Shown: positions 12,501 to 26,015 of the stretch, in pieces | Layout of the letters: each line of letters starts with the position of its first letter | Numbering within the stretch: the first letter of the stretch is position 1 | Assembly (NCBI GenBank): GCA_028023455.1 | Contig: JAQFVV010006271.1 | Coordinates: forward strand, 3,122,673 to 3,186,672 | Source of the DNA: Epiperipatus broadwayi | Taxonomy: Eukaryota; Onychophora; Udeonychophora; Euonychophora; Peripatidae | DNA: 64,000 nucleotides | Direction of reading: 5' to 3' | Made by a program: the position numbers and the translations under genes | Notes under the pieces: model-generated | What the model saw: only the letters and a program-made list of their open reading frames with translations | Databases searched by the model: none | What the model was told of the DNA's origin: nothing

Positions 12501-13610
12501 TCAATTAATAAACTGTAAAAGCAATAATGAATAAATATTTTATTTCTGACAAGTATAATATTTTTCGCTTGGAAATATATTAATTATGATTGAAAAAGCA
12601 AGGCAAAATAACTTCTAGCAAGAAAAGACAAAATAATCTTTTTAGTGCATTTTGCATTAGCACAAAATTGAAATAAAAGTTTGGTTTAGGATAAACAACA
12701 AATCTTTAAATTCTCAGTTAAATAATTATTATGAGATAAAATTTATAACTTCTTGAAAATGCAATGATAAACAATAAATTTTACAGAATGGGCTTTTTCA
12801 TCAAAGTGAGCTTTTCACCTCTTAACATTGAATGGATGTTTCCATCGCTAACATGCATGTATAGAAACATAAGCACATAATAAAACTATAATAAAATAAT
12901 ACTAATTACCTAGAATAATATTTTTTCGTATTAAACTTTGTGAGACATTCTTGATGAAAGCAATAATAATATAATAAAATCAAATCATAAGACAACCTTT
13001 TAATCTTATTTACCTATTAAATATTAACAAATAATAATAGTTCATTCATAGACTTTTTTTTTCTTCTTGGTGGAAACAAATGTTCAGTTACAGTCTGTAA
13101 ATGACATATTTTAGTCATGTACTAAATGATGATAGTAATTGGTATAAATATAAATATTAATAAATACATACCAAATTCCTGCAGGGAGATAAATAATATT
13201 GACTAGGATCCAATTTAGCTGCATTTTAAAGTTTTTACCAATAGCTAATGAAAACGCTGGCAATATTACATATGATAATTTTTCATTATGACAATAGAGC
13301 AATAATTTAGTATTTTTTTCATGAGATATATTTAAGCATTTATTCTGAGTTCTCAAAGGCCACTCATCAAACAGGTCATGACTCAGTTTATAGAATCCAT
13401 TTAAATTCACATAAGTCTATTGATAATATATTTTAACAAGAAAATTCAACTACAAATGAGAACAACAAATAAAAGAAATTCATTATCAGTTTTATGTTCA
13501 TCTACCCATTTATTCCAGAATATTTGGAGATAAATTAATAATTAATCCATTAAATTATATGTTACACATTAGTTCTTTGTTTTTAAATACAAATGGTTAG
13601 GGAAATGTTT
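9562..13610. other. AT-rich non-coding DNA, no gene seen
   Basis: No protein family was recognised; frames are under 100 codons and rich in Ile, Tyr, Asn and Lys. Two small local duplications are visible: a unit of about 45 bp repeated at 11170-11245 (GACACAGAAACATTATAAT occurs twice), and a diverged unit of about 80 bp repeated at about 12100-12240 (ATCCCAGA and AATAAA-CAAGG-like words occur twice). Confidence 0.55.
11170..11245. repeat. Short tandem duplication
   Basis: The 19 bp GACACAGAAACATTATAAT, followed by a (A/C)TGCACTAA-like tail, occurs twice about 44 bp apart. The copies differ at one or two bases. Confidence 0.75.
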
Positions 13611-13611
13611 T

Positions 13612-13791
<180 letters not shown>

Positions 13792-15485
13792 GCAGGTTAG
13801 AATAAATTATTCATGCACACTCTTCTGTTTAAACTTCATTCCTTTATAGTTAGCAAAAATTACTAATAAAGAGACTCTGACATGTCCAATGAACAAGCTC
13901 AACAAAATGTTTCCAATATGACAACATCCATCCATTCTAGTTATTTGTTTAATGTTAGAATCAAGATTTAAGTAAAATAATCTTGAAATATAAACATGCA
14001 TTTCCATTACTTCTTTAATATAAGACATTAAAGAATTAAAGAGTTTATAATATAGGCACACATAAGCATTTCAAATGATGGCTTTAGAATTTAAAATAGT
14101 TAAAAGCAAGGGGAAATGTACCTCTTTACTGTCATCTTATGTTTTCATTTTGCAGAAAATTAATAGTAGTTTTTCACTTTCAAACTTGGGTCTTGGATGA
14201 ATCAGCTTGTAAAACAAAACTACCAAAAAAACTTTTATCGGGATGAAATCAGAAAGCAAAGTGATGTTCAGTGAAGTTAAATTAAATTCCCCCTTTGTAA
14301 AAATATTTCCATTTTATATATCCCAGATTATTACACAAGCATCTGTTCTTCCAATAATCCAAGGTTATTTGAAAGTTCAAAGGTCTCTAGAAACATAATT
14401 AATCCACCCATTGCACTGAAATTTAATTAGCAAAAATTTATGCAAGAAAATTTTTTGTCTTGAAAAGGAAAGAAAGCAAAAAAAAATCATTTATCTGTTA
14501 ATAAAAAAAAAATTTAACTGAACAAAGAATAAAATTTTTTACATTTCTGAAAAAAACAGAATAAATTTAATGATAATTATTTTAGCAAATAAAATATTTA
14601 ATAGTATATTTGTTGTTTAATAATCCACCAGTCCAGTGAGACATTAATTCACTTAAAATGTAATTGAGCTGGTTATTCAAACTATTGGTTGTGAAAGCAA
14701 ATATTTTGGTATGAGACATGATATTTGGTGGTTTAATAAAGTACATGAATGGAAAATGAAGCTGAAAAATGGCACAGGCATACATGAACATTCACAATTA
14801 TTATGCTACAGGTACTAAGCTAATGTGACTGAAATGACAATTTCTATGATGATGAGCCAAACATATTGTACTATTTACATTATGTATTGAAATATCATAA
14901 GCTAATAAATCAGAAAATCATCTAAACAATTATCAATACTGTTCTGCTGACAAATAAAACAAATTTGGAATCAACTTAAACTAAACTGATAGCTTCTGTG
15001 ACAAACCATTCATTTTCTATCATTAATTACTCACTAAAAAGAATATTAAACATCTAAAAACTTTCAAACTATATCTATAAGTGATATTAAGCATAGTTTT
15101 AGGTCATTAATAAAAAAAAATCAGGTTATTTTTTTTAGTAAGATGCGATAAGCTGTTATTGAAACAGTGCTACATAATTACAATCAATATTTCAGGAACA
15201 CTCATGAATTATGCCTTGTATGTCTATTCCCAGATCTACCAACTTATGAGCAACAACCACTCTGATACCTGATCTAATTTTATTTTTCTCCAATGGCATT
15301 GCAAAGTGGAGACACGTTGAGACTCTATTTGGAAAGGACAATTAAGTGAAGACTTTTGTCTAATTATATCATGTTTTTAAACATCCAAAGAATGTTAGTG
15401 AGATATCATCCAGTTATATTAAGCATAATTCATTTAACTGGGATATATCATTTATTAAATAAAGGAAACAATGATTCTGAAGGTT

Positions 15486-15490
<5 letters not shown>

Positions 15491-15560
<70 letters not shown>
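15491..15560. repeat. (TA)n microsatellite
   Basis: A TA tract of about 70 bp. The reading frame that ends in it is a Tyr-Ile artefact. Confidence 0.95.
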
Positions 15561-15562
<2 letters not shown>

Positions 15563-17768
15563 TGCAAACAAAATAAAGCATTAGTTATTTGATTATAATA
15601 TTTTTTTCCATTAATTATCATTAGATTTTTGCTTACAATTTAGGACATCACATACACATTTATTGATAGGTTATTTTAGTGTGGGCTGATTTATATGCCA
15701 ATAACTGATTGATTACATTATGGAATTTATGAATTGAATAGAATGATAACGTATATTTAGGATATTTTAATCCACCCCTAGATTGAAAAGTAGTACTTGA
15801 CCAAGTTTGCTTAACAAATGTTACTTGGCCTTTATTATAAATTTACAGAATTATTAAACATTAATAAATGAAGTAATTAATCCCATCTTATGACAAACAA
15901 GAAATCTATGTGGAAAAGTTCATTTAAAATTTATAATGAGGTCACCGAATGGCACACACATGGATATTTTTAATAAATTAAAAAGAATGTTGTTTAGTAT
16001 ATCACAACATTAAATCTGATGGATACTCATAGGTTTTATTTAGAATGAAGAATAAGAGAGTGGTATGTGCATGATGCCATATTTATGTGATCCAGTCTCA
16101 GATCCTAAAAGATGTTTTATATTTTGACTTGACATAATAGTATCCAATTTCCTTCTAAATCTTTAGCAGAATTAGCTCATTGAATGAAGAATAGTCTGGT
16201 GGTAGTTAATGGGATGGATGTCTTAGAGTGATCCCATGCAGAGCTTCCTCATGTGGTGAAGATTCCCAAGGGATTCTTACCAAGGTTTGGCTTTCTAATA
16301 CTCCCGGTGGGATGAAGCACAATATATATATATATATATAACAAATACAAAGAGGCCTGTATGCATGCAATGCTTGTAATAACATAACCCTATCATATTT
16401 AGGATGATAGAGAAATGTCTTTTGGCCAATTCACCACCTGGTGAATTTTTTCATAAGTATTATACATTAAAAGGTGTGTAACTTGTTATATTTTATTATA
16501 ATTAATTTTATGCTGATTATTTTGCACTAAAAGGCATGAAATTCAAAATCCGCCCTCTTACAATAGATATAAGCCCCATCCTGACATGTTTCACCAATGT
16601 GTGTTGCCAAGGCTGTAAAACGTTTGGCCTTTTCCAATATTGAAGTTTACAATGATGCAAAAACATGTTTATTTGCAAATTTATTACAGCTTTGGATATT
16701 ATTTTAAAAATAATTTGCAATATATTTATTAAATATCAAGAAATATAAATTGTTAATAACTCATTTTGACTTGAACTACTTTATTTTTAAAAATATAATG
16801 TTATATCAGCAGCTAACATAAATATTGTCTGAAGCATAATTGAAATCTAGCTTTGATGTAAACATTCCACTGTATATTTACAAGTAAGAAAATATTGCAA
16901 TTTTTCAATAAATATTCAAAAAATTTAAACTTTTAAAGTATAATTCATTAGATATAAGAGAAATAATTAATTATTCGTTCAGATGTTTAAAAATAATGAA
17001 AATTAAATAATATTTTATAGACATTATAAACTGAAACTAATCTTTATATAAATGATGACATGTAAAGTCAATGTTTTGATTACATCCTCATATTTTTAAT
17101 ATTTACATAAATAAAATGGCAACATTTAAACTTTATTTCAGCCGTAAATAAAAATATCTATCAAATGAAGTCAAATTTATTTTTTTCTGGTAAGTAATAA
17201 TCATTTCAACATATATTTTACATTGACATGTGAGACAAAGAAAAGCATCAGAAATAGCAAAATACTGAATAGTTAATTAATACCTATGTATTTGGAATAT
17301 CCAGTGTAGTGGTATGATTGCATTACTAAATAGTGCTGGATAACTTAATTAACTGATATAAATGTTACTATATCTAGAATTGAGAATCCCCATCCCTTAT
17401 TATATTAACTTAAATGTAAACTTCCCACACATGTTAAAATAACAGGTGAATATTCAGTCGTAAGTGCTTTTATAAACTTTTACAAATAATCATATATAAA
17501 ATTTAGGTGTTGGTTGTTTAAATTTATTTCATCCAACAAAATATTTAATCTTAAATAAATACATTTTATAACCTTAGATCTAGTTCTATTATTTTAATTT
17601 AGGAATAACATTTCTTAAAATTAATTACAAAAGCAGATTACTGCTCTGCTATTTGATTATAACATTAAAATCTAATTAACTTGTTTTCTCCCATACAAGA
17701 AAGTGTCAAGAGTAATGAAAATAACAAAATATGTTTTAACTAAGAATTAATTAACCTCCCTATGACAA

Positions 17769-17780
17769 GGGGGGGGGGGG
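17769..17780. repeat. G12 homopolymer
   Basis: Twelve consecutive G in otherwise AT-rich DNA, followed by a purine-rich stretch (GAAGAGAGAAAGAGACAGAG). A shorter G run (10 G) precedes the (TA)n tract into which the large LTR element is inserted, at about 33351-33361. Confidence 0.9.
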
Positions 17781-18570
17781 TTGAAGAGAGAAAGAGACAG
17801 AGAGAAACTCGCAAGTTTAGGAGGTTATTGGCATATTAGTTTCAAAATATAAAATATACAGATAAAGTTATCATAAAATATTGCTACCACACAAAAGTGA
17901 AATAAGAAAGTACTATACAATTGAGGCTTAATGACAGGAGAGATATTAATAAATAGTTTATAGACAGTTGAGTACATATTAAAAGTCAGTTAAGAAATTA
18001 CAAAAACAAATTAATTAAGACTTGATTTCTGATGTTAAGATCAGCTAAAAAATATAATACATTGAGAAAATGGTTAAACGAGACATTTAGATTAAGGTTT
18101 AAATTGTTTAATAAAAGTTTATGAGTTTTAGCAGCAACATGAATTTATTCCCTTAATCAATTATTAATAGTGGTCCTTGGTTATTTGCAGCATCCATCAG
18201 AGACTAGATCTAGATTCTTGGATTCCTGTTTGTCAGGCAAATAGCATTACCATTATTTAACCTTTAAATATATAATTATAGTTCCTGGGTAGATAGGTCC
18301 AGGGAGATGATTTTTTAGAAGACTGCATTAAAACAGACAGGAAATATGGATCTTCCATCTACTCACAGCACTTTGATTTGAACTTATGACTAGTGTGGAG
18401 ACTGTTTGCCATTGCTCTTTTAAATGTAGATGTTCTCTTTGGCTTTGAATTCAAACATATTTATACATTGGTTTAAGTTGTTCTGGAATGCTTTTAGTTA
18501 TCATAAATTAAGCAATTTAAATAGCTTGACCATCTGCAATTTGCAAACCGGATGCATGCTTTTGTCCTTA

Positions 18571-20300
18571 TAAGTCAGCAAATAATACAACCGTGCAGAC
18601 AATTTCTAGAAGGATAGTTTTAAAATCTAATCTTAGATTTTAAAACTAACTTAAAAAGGACAAATTTTCCACTAATGGACATTACATTATTTTTCTAAAA
18701 TTACAATATTTATAAATTAGCTAATGGGTTTTATGCTAATTAATTTAATTGCAATCCAGAACATTAAAAATTATTGCATCAGGTATTCTAAACACCATTA
18801 CTGAAAATAAATAATATTTTTAATAAAAATTTACATATAGAATTTAATGTAATATGTTTCAATATAATAATTATTTTACAAGTGATCTTCCATCATCTGT
18901 TATATGTACATATACTATATGCACATATACAACTTTATAAATGATACAAAATATTTGTTTTGTTATATATTAGAATATTTAATTTAAGATATTTGTAAAT
19001 ATCTTCGTCAAAGTTATTTTAAAAGAAAAGCAGAAAAATGTGTTAGATAAATAGGTATATTAGCATAGGGATAGAGATTGAATTTGGTTTTGTGGTAAAA
19101 GATTTGAGTGGACTGTGAAGCACAATATGACTCGTAGATTGACCACTATACTATTTATATAATATACTTTTTTTTTGTATTTTTAGTGATGTGATGTGAT
19201 GTGATGTATTATGGCTTCTACTTAAACGAAGTCAAGAATATCTCAGCAATTATGCACAGATAAACCTGTTAGCCACTTTCTTTTACATTCCCCACTCTAA
19301 ATTTACCCATAATCTGCTCTATCCCATTTCCACCTGGCAAGCAATCATCAAATATTGTTTTAATTTATTTATTTCTTGTAATTAAATCAGCTTTTTCCTG
19401 TATCGTATTTGTATAGCTATCTGCACATATGCATGATTATAACACAGTCAATTATTGAGGCAAATCTATCGCTACTGTATTTCTCTAATACAATTAATAA
19501 TTATTAATTCATCTTTAAAATAGTTCATAATATTTGTTCATATTTCTCACCCAGCATATTTATGAATGTCACTTATGACTCCAAGCACCAATCTTATTTA
19601 TATAAGAATTATGATGGAATAGATTAAAAAAACGATACAGGATAATTGCAGTATAAACTTTTAAATAAATATCTTAAACAAACCTTCAATTCATTTTGGT
19701 ACGGTTGAAAAGAACATAAGAATTTCATCATTTAATTACATTATTAAATTATTATGCAGAAAGCATTGACTCAATGTTATTTTCTAAAAGAAATAGTATA
19801 TTTGTCAGCTATGAACATGTCAGGGTAAAGACATGTGTTCTGGGTTTAACCTCATAGCCTATATGTAAGCCACTCCTTTGCATTTGGACTAAAGTTGACT
19901 ACAAAATTTAATACAAAAAAGACAACCAAGTAGACTGGATACGATTGAGAAAATTGATATATTTACCTTTATGGATTCATAGTTTTCCCTGGGGAAATTC
20001 CAGTTAGTACATTTATTTTATCATATGATTTCTTTAACTCTAAATATTAGTTTTTTTTTTGTAATAACGTTTAGAGAGTTTCATAAGTGACAGTCTGATC
20101 AATTCTTTTCATCATTCAAAACAATATTTCATGTCTGAATGGATTAGATGTTGTATATTCTTTTATATATTTTATTGCTTGATTTATCGATCTATGCAGT
20201 CTGTGGGTATACTTGTTTATTTTTCTTTTAAAAATATTTGAGCACAAAATAATATTTTTTTGCTTCATGGTCTATTAAGTATATTAAATATTAAAGCTAA
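18571..20300 (+). repeat. 1.7 kb direct repeat, copy A (left of the hammerhead array)
   Basis: This aligns almost end to end with 23516-25265. Both start near AGTCAG-AAATAATACAACC, share the palindromic AAAATC-AATCTTAGATTTTA, the CACCCAGCATATTTATGA-like part near 19550, and the GTGACAGTCTGATCAATTC part near 20090, and both end near AAAGCTAATATAT. Divergence is moderate, with indels. A (GTGAT)n run at 19186-19206 is special to this copy. It has no coding capacity. It may be the flank of a larger duplicated unit that includes the array, or the long terminal part of a composite element. Confidence 0.75.
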
Positions 20301-20719
20301 TATATATATATGATCACTAAACTCGAAATCAGCTGGCTTGGATGTGAGGATAACAATAAAGATTTGAATTCTATCTCTTTTGTCACTTATGTAAACAAAG
20401 CCTGTTTAAAGCTATTGGTAATGCTCCATCTAGTGATCATAAAATGCAAGCTTAAAAGCAAGTTATAAAATTTATAACCTGTTTTAATTTTTATGAGTGT
20501 AGCTTTGAAGGTTTTTGCAATGCAATATATTGGAGAGGCTTTTACTATATGGTGAAACTGCACTGAATTCAGACCCATATAGCTATCTAGTTTGTTAGGC
20601 TGAGTTTGAATACATTTATGTGTCAGATAAATTCATGCTTTCAAATTGATAAAAATGTGTTATATGATAAGTGCTGACATTAAAGTTGGTATTTTAGGGG
20701 TAATTTCAAGTCTCCCAGC

Positions 20720-20766
20720 CCTCCACTGATGAGAGCCAATATGCTCAAAACCAACTGATGTGGAGA
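20720..20766 (+). ncRNA. Hammerhead-like motif, array copy 1
   Basis: CCTCCA then CTGATGA, with A present at the usual position 9. Stem II is GAGC/GCTC. The GAAA box is AAAA and the GTC cleavage triplet has changed to ATG, so it is probably inactive. Confidence 0.55.
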
Positions 20767-21139
20767 TTGGGATAACAATAGAGATTTTGAATTCTATTTC
20801 TTTCAGCACTTACATAAACAAAGCTTCTTTAGAGCAATGGGTAATGCTCCATTTAGTGATCATAAAATGCAAGATTAAAAACAATTTACAAAATTTATAA
20901 GTTGTTTTAAATATTAAAAGAGCACCTTTGAAGGTTTTTGCAATGCTATATATTGAGAAGGCTTTTACCATATGGTGAAACTGCTCTGAATTCAGACGCA
21001 TATAGCAATATAGTTTGTTAGGCTGAGTTTGAAGACTTTTATGTGTCTGATAAATCCATGCATTCTAATTGATAGAAAAGTGTTTGATAAGTGCTGGCAT
21101 TACAGTTGGTATTTTAGGTCTAGTTTCTAGTCTCCCAGC

Positions 21140-21186
21140 CCTCCACTGACATGAGCCAATAAGCTCGAAACCAGCTGGTCAGGAGG
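21140..21186 (+). ncRNA. Hammerhead-like motif, array copy 2
   Basis: Stem I is CCTCCA/AGGAGG with one mismatch. The core reads CTGACAT instead of CTGANGA. Stem II GAGC/GCTC, the GAAA box and GGTC are intact. The palindromic CCAGCTGG occupies the stem III position. Confidence 0.55.
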
Positions 21187-21560
21187 TGGGGATAATGATA
21201 AAGATTTTGAATTCTAACTGTTTTGGCACTTATGTAAGCAAAGCTTGTTTAGAACTATTGGTAATCCTACATCTAGTGATTATAAAATGCAAGCTTATGT
21301 GCAATTTATGAAATTTATAACTTGTTTTGATTATTACAAGTATAATTTTGAAGGTTTTTGCAATGCTATATATTGCAGAGGTTTTTACTATATGGTGAAA
21401 CTAAACTGAATTTTAGACCCATATAGTTATCTTGTTTGTTCAGCTTAATTTGAAGACATTTATGTATCTAATAAATTCGAGCTTTCAAATTGATAGAAAC
21501 ATATTTGATAAGTGCAGACTTTAGAGTTGGTATTTTAGGTCTAGTTTCTAGTCTTCTAGC

Positions 21561-21606
21561 CATCCATTGATGTAAGACAATAAGTTTGAACCAGATGGTC
21601 TGGAGG
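21561..21606 (+). ncRNA. Hammerhead-like motif, array copy 3
   Basis: A diverged copy: TTGATGT core, weak stem II and a shortened GAA box. GGTC and TGGAGG are kept. Confidence 0.4.
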
Positions 21607-21979
21607 TGGGGATAAAGATAGACATTTTGAATTCCATCTCTATCAGCATGTATGTAAACAAAGCTTGTTTATAGCTATTGATAATGCTCTATCTAGTGAT
21701 TGTAAAATGCAAGCTTAAAAGCAAGTTATGAAATTTATAACATGTTTTAATTATTATAAGTGTACCTTTGAAGGGTTTTGCAATGCTAAATATTGCAGTG
21801 GCTTTTATATATGGTGAAACTGAACTGAATTCAGACAAATATAGCTATCTACTTTGGTAAGCTGTGTTTGAAGATATTTACATGTCTGATAAATTCATGC
21901 TTTTAAATTGATAACTACATGTTTGATAAGTGCAGACTTTAGAATTGGGTATTTTAAATCTAGTTTCTAGTCTTCCAGT

Positions 21980-22026
21980 GCTCCACTGCCTTGAGCCAAT
22001 AAGCTGGAAACCAGCTGGTCTGGAGG
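21980..22026 (+). ncRNA. Hammerhead-like motif, array copy 4
   Basis: The core has changed to CTGCCTT. The stem II right side is GCTG, followed by an intact GAAA box. CCAGCTGG, TC and TGGAGG are intact. Confidence 0.45.
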
Positions 22027-22383
22027 TGGGAATAATGATCAAGATGTTAAATTCTATCTCGTTTGGCACTTATGTAAACAAAGCGTGTTTAGTGCCTTTG
22101 GTAATGCTCTGTATAGTGATCATAAAATGCAAGCTTAAAAGCAAGTTGCAAAACTTATAACTTGTTTTATTTATTATGGTTTTTGCAAAGCTATATTTTG
22201 CAGAGGCTTTTACTATATGGTGAAATTGAACTGAATTCAGACCAATATAGTTATGTAGTTTGTTTGGCTGAGTTTGAATACATTTATGGGTCTGATAACT
22301 TAATGCTTTCAAATTGATAAAAACATGTTCGATAAGTGCAGACATTAGAGTTGGTATTTTAGGTCTTGAATCTATCTCCCAGC

Positions 22384-22430
22384 CCTCCACTAATGTGAGC
22401 CAATAAGCTCGAAAACAGCTGGTCTGAAGG
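22384..22430 (+). ncRNA. Hammerhead-like motif, array copy 5
   Basis: CCTCCA, then CTAATGT (one core change plus the usual T at position 9), GAGC/GCTC, GAAA and GGTC. Stem I has one mismatch (TGAAGG). Confidence 0.5.
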
Positions 22431-22801
22431 TGGTGATAATGATAGAGAATTTTAATTCAATCGCTTCCGGCTTTTATGTAAACAAATATTGTTTAGAGCT
22501 ATTGGTAATGCTGCATCTAGTGATCATAAAATGCGAACTAAAAAAACGTTATGAAATTTATAACTTGTTTTAATTATTATAAGTGTATTTTGGAAGGTTT
22601 TTGCAATGCTATATATATTGCATAGGCTTTTACTATATGGTGAAACTGAACTGACTTCAGACCAATATAGCTATATAGTTTGTTAGGCTCAGTTTGAAGT
22701 CCTTTAGATGTCTGATAAATTCATGAATTCAAATTGATAAAAACGATTTGATAAGTACTGACTTAGAGTTGGTATTTTAGGTCTAGTTTCTATCTCCCAG
22801 C

Positions 22802-22848
22802 CCTCCACTGACATGAGCAAATAAGATCGAAACCAGCTGGTATGGAGG
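22802..22848 (+). ncRNA. Hammerhead-like motif, array copy 6
   Basis: CCTCCA/TGGAGG stem I is intact. The core is CTGACAT. Stem II is weakened (GAGC/GATC), GAAA is intact, and the cleavage triplet is GTA, which hammerheads tolerate. Confidence 0.5.
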
Positions 22849-23221
22849 AGGGGATAATAATAAAAATTTTGAATTTTATCTGTTTAGCACTTATGTAAAC
22901 AAGACTTGTATTAAAGCTATGGGTAATGCTCCATCTAGACATCATAAAATGCAAGCTTAAAAAATAGTTACAAAATTTATAACTTGTTTTAATTATTATA
23001 AGTGTACCATTGAAGTTTTTCGCAATGCTATATATTGCAGAGGCTTTTACTATATGGTGAAACTGAACTGAATTCAGATATATATAGCTATCTAGTATGT
23101 TAGGCTGTGTTTGAAGACATTTACATGTCTCATAAATTGATGCTTTCAAATTGATAGAAACATGTTTGTTAAGTCCTGACTTTAGAGTTGCTATTTTAGG
23201 TCTAGTTTCTAGTCTCCCAGC

Positions 23222-23268
23222 CCTCCACTGATGTGAGCCAATAAGCTCAAAACTAGCTGGTCTGGAGG
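23222..23268 (+). ncRNA. Hammerhead-like motif, array copy 7
   Basis: Stem I CCTCCA (23222-23227) pairs with TGGAGG (23263-23268). The core is CTGATGT (23228-23234). Stem II is GAGC (23235-23238) with GCTC (23245-23248). The GAAA box is AAAA. GTC is present. Most copies carry T where the hammerhead consensus has A9, so the array as a whole is decayed or variant. Confidence 0.55.
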
Positions 23269-23515
23269 TGGGGTTAATGATAGAGATTTTGAATTATATA
23301 TCTCTCTGCACTTATTTAAACAAAGCTTTTTTAGAGCGTTGTAATGCTCCATCTAGTGATCATAAAATACAAGCTTAAAAGCAAGTTATGAAATTTTAAC
23401 TTGTTTTAATAATTACAAGTGTACCTTTGAAGGTTTTTGCAATGCTATATATTGCAGAGGCTTTTACTATATTGTGAAACTGAACTGAATTCAGACCCAT
23501 ATGGTTATCTAGTTT

Positions 23516-25265
<1,750 letters not shown>

Positions 25266-25449
25266 TATATTACATATCTATATCTGTGTTGTTTCTTTAT
25301 TTCAGATTTTATAGAGTGTGCAGAGAGATAAATTTGACAAGTGTAATAATTATGTGGTTAGATTACTTGCATACCTAATTATTATAGTCCTTTGCATATA
25401 TTACTGTGGTTTAAATAGACCCATCCTGAGTAAGATAGGGTTCTCCAAT

Positions 25450-25690
25450 TATCCCTTATCGCTTTTTTATCTCGTCCAGCATAATTCTTATGTAAATAAG
25501 ATTGGTGCTTGGAGTTTTAAGTGAGATCCATAAGTATGCTGGTCAAGATATATGAATAAATATTATGGATTATTTTAAATAAATATTATTAATTGTCTTA
25601 GAAAAATATGATAGGGCATATATTTGCCTTGATAATTGACCATGTTATAATCATGCATATGTGCAAATAACTATAAAATACAATATGGGA
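25450..25690 (-). repeat. Inverted partial copy of the 1.7 kb repeat
   Basis: The reverse complement matches 19420-19640 of copy A, including the CACTTA-ACTCCAAGCACCAATCTTATTTA part and the TTATAACA-GATCAATTATC part. It faces the direct partial copy at 25770-26015 across about 80 bp. Confidence 0.7.
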
Positions 25691-25769
25691 AAAAAACAGA
25701 TTTTGTTAGTATTTATATAATACATAATACTTTTTTTTATTTTTAGGTTCAAATCGAGAGGAACTAGGT

Positions 25770-26015
25770 AAGGAATAATCAAATATTGTTTTTATTTATT
25801 TATAACAACTTTGTAACAAAATTAGCTTTTTCACGTTTCATATTTATATAGCTATCCACAAATCTATCTCTACCATATTTTTAAAGTAATATTCATAATA
25901 TTTACTCATATTTCTCACCCAGCATATTTATGGATGTCACTTATGGCTACAAGCACAAATCTCATTTATATAAGAACTGTGGTGGAAGAGATAAAAAAGC
26001 CATAAGAGATAATAG
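25770..26015 (+). repeat. Direct partial copy of the 1.7 kb repeat
   Basis: It matches 19340-19640: AATCA-CAAATATTGTTTTTATTTA, then TATAGCTATCC, CTCACCCAGCATATTTATG, CACTTATGGCT, CAAGCAC and AAAAAGC-ATAAGAGAT. It lacks about 80 bp of the middle part. Confidence 0.7.

Larger units (their letters stand above)
13800..18570. other. AT-rich non-coding DNA with microsatellites, no gene seen
   Basis: No gene was recognised. The stretch includes (TA)n at about 15491-15560 (roughly 70 bp), a short (TA)n at 16322-16340 and a G12 run at 17769-17780. The parts around 16180-16310 and 18280-18420 are less AT-rich than average but open in no long frame. Confidence 0.5.

Noticed and set aside
20387-23149. 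Recurring 63-119 codon minus-strand frames in the 420 bp array
   Set aside because: They repeat with the DNA, differ in start and end, and are interrupted in several monomers. The conserved part of the monomer is the ribozyme-like structure, not the frame.
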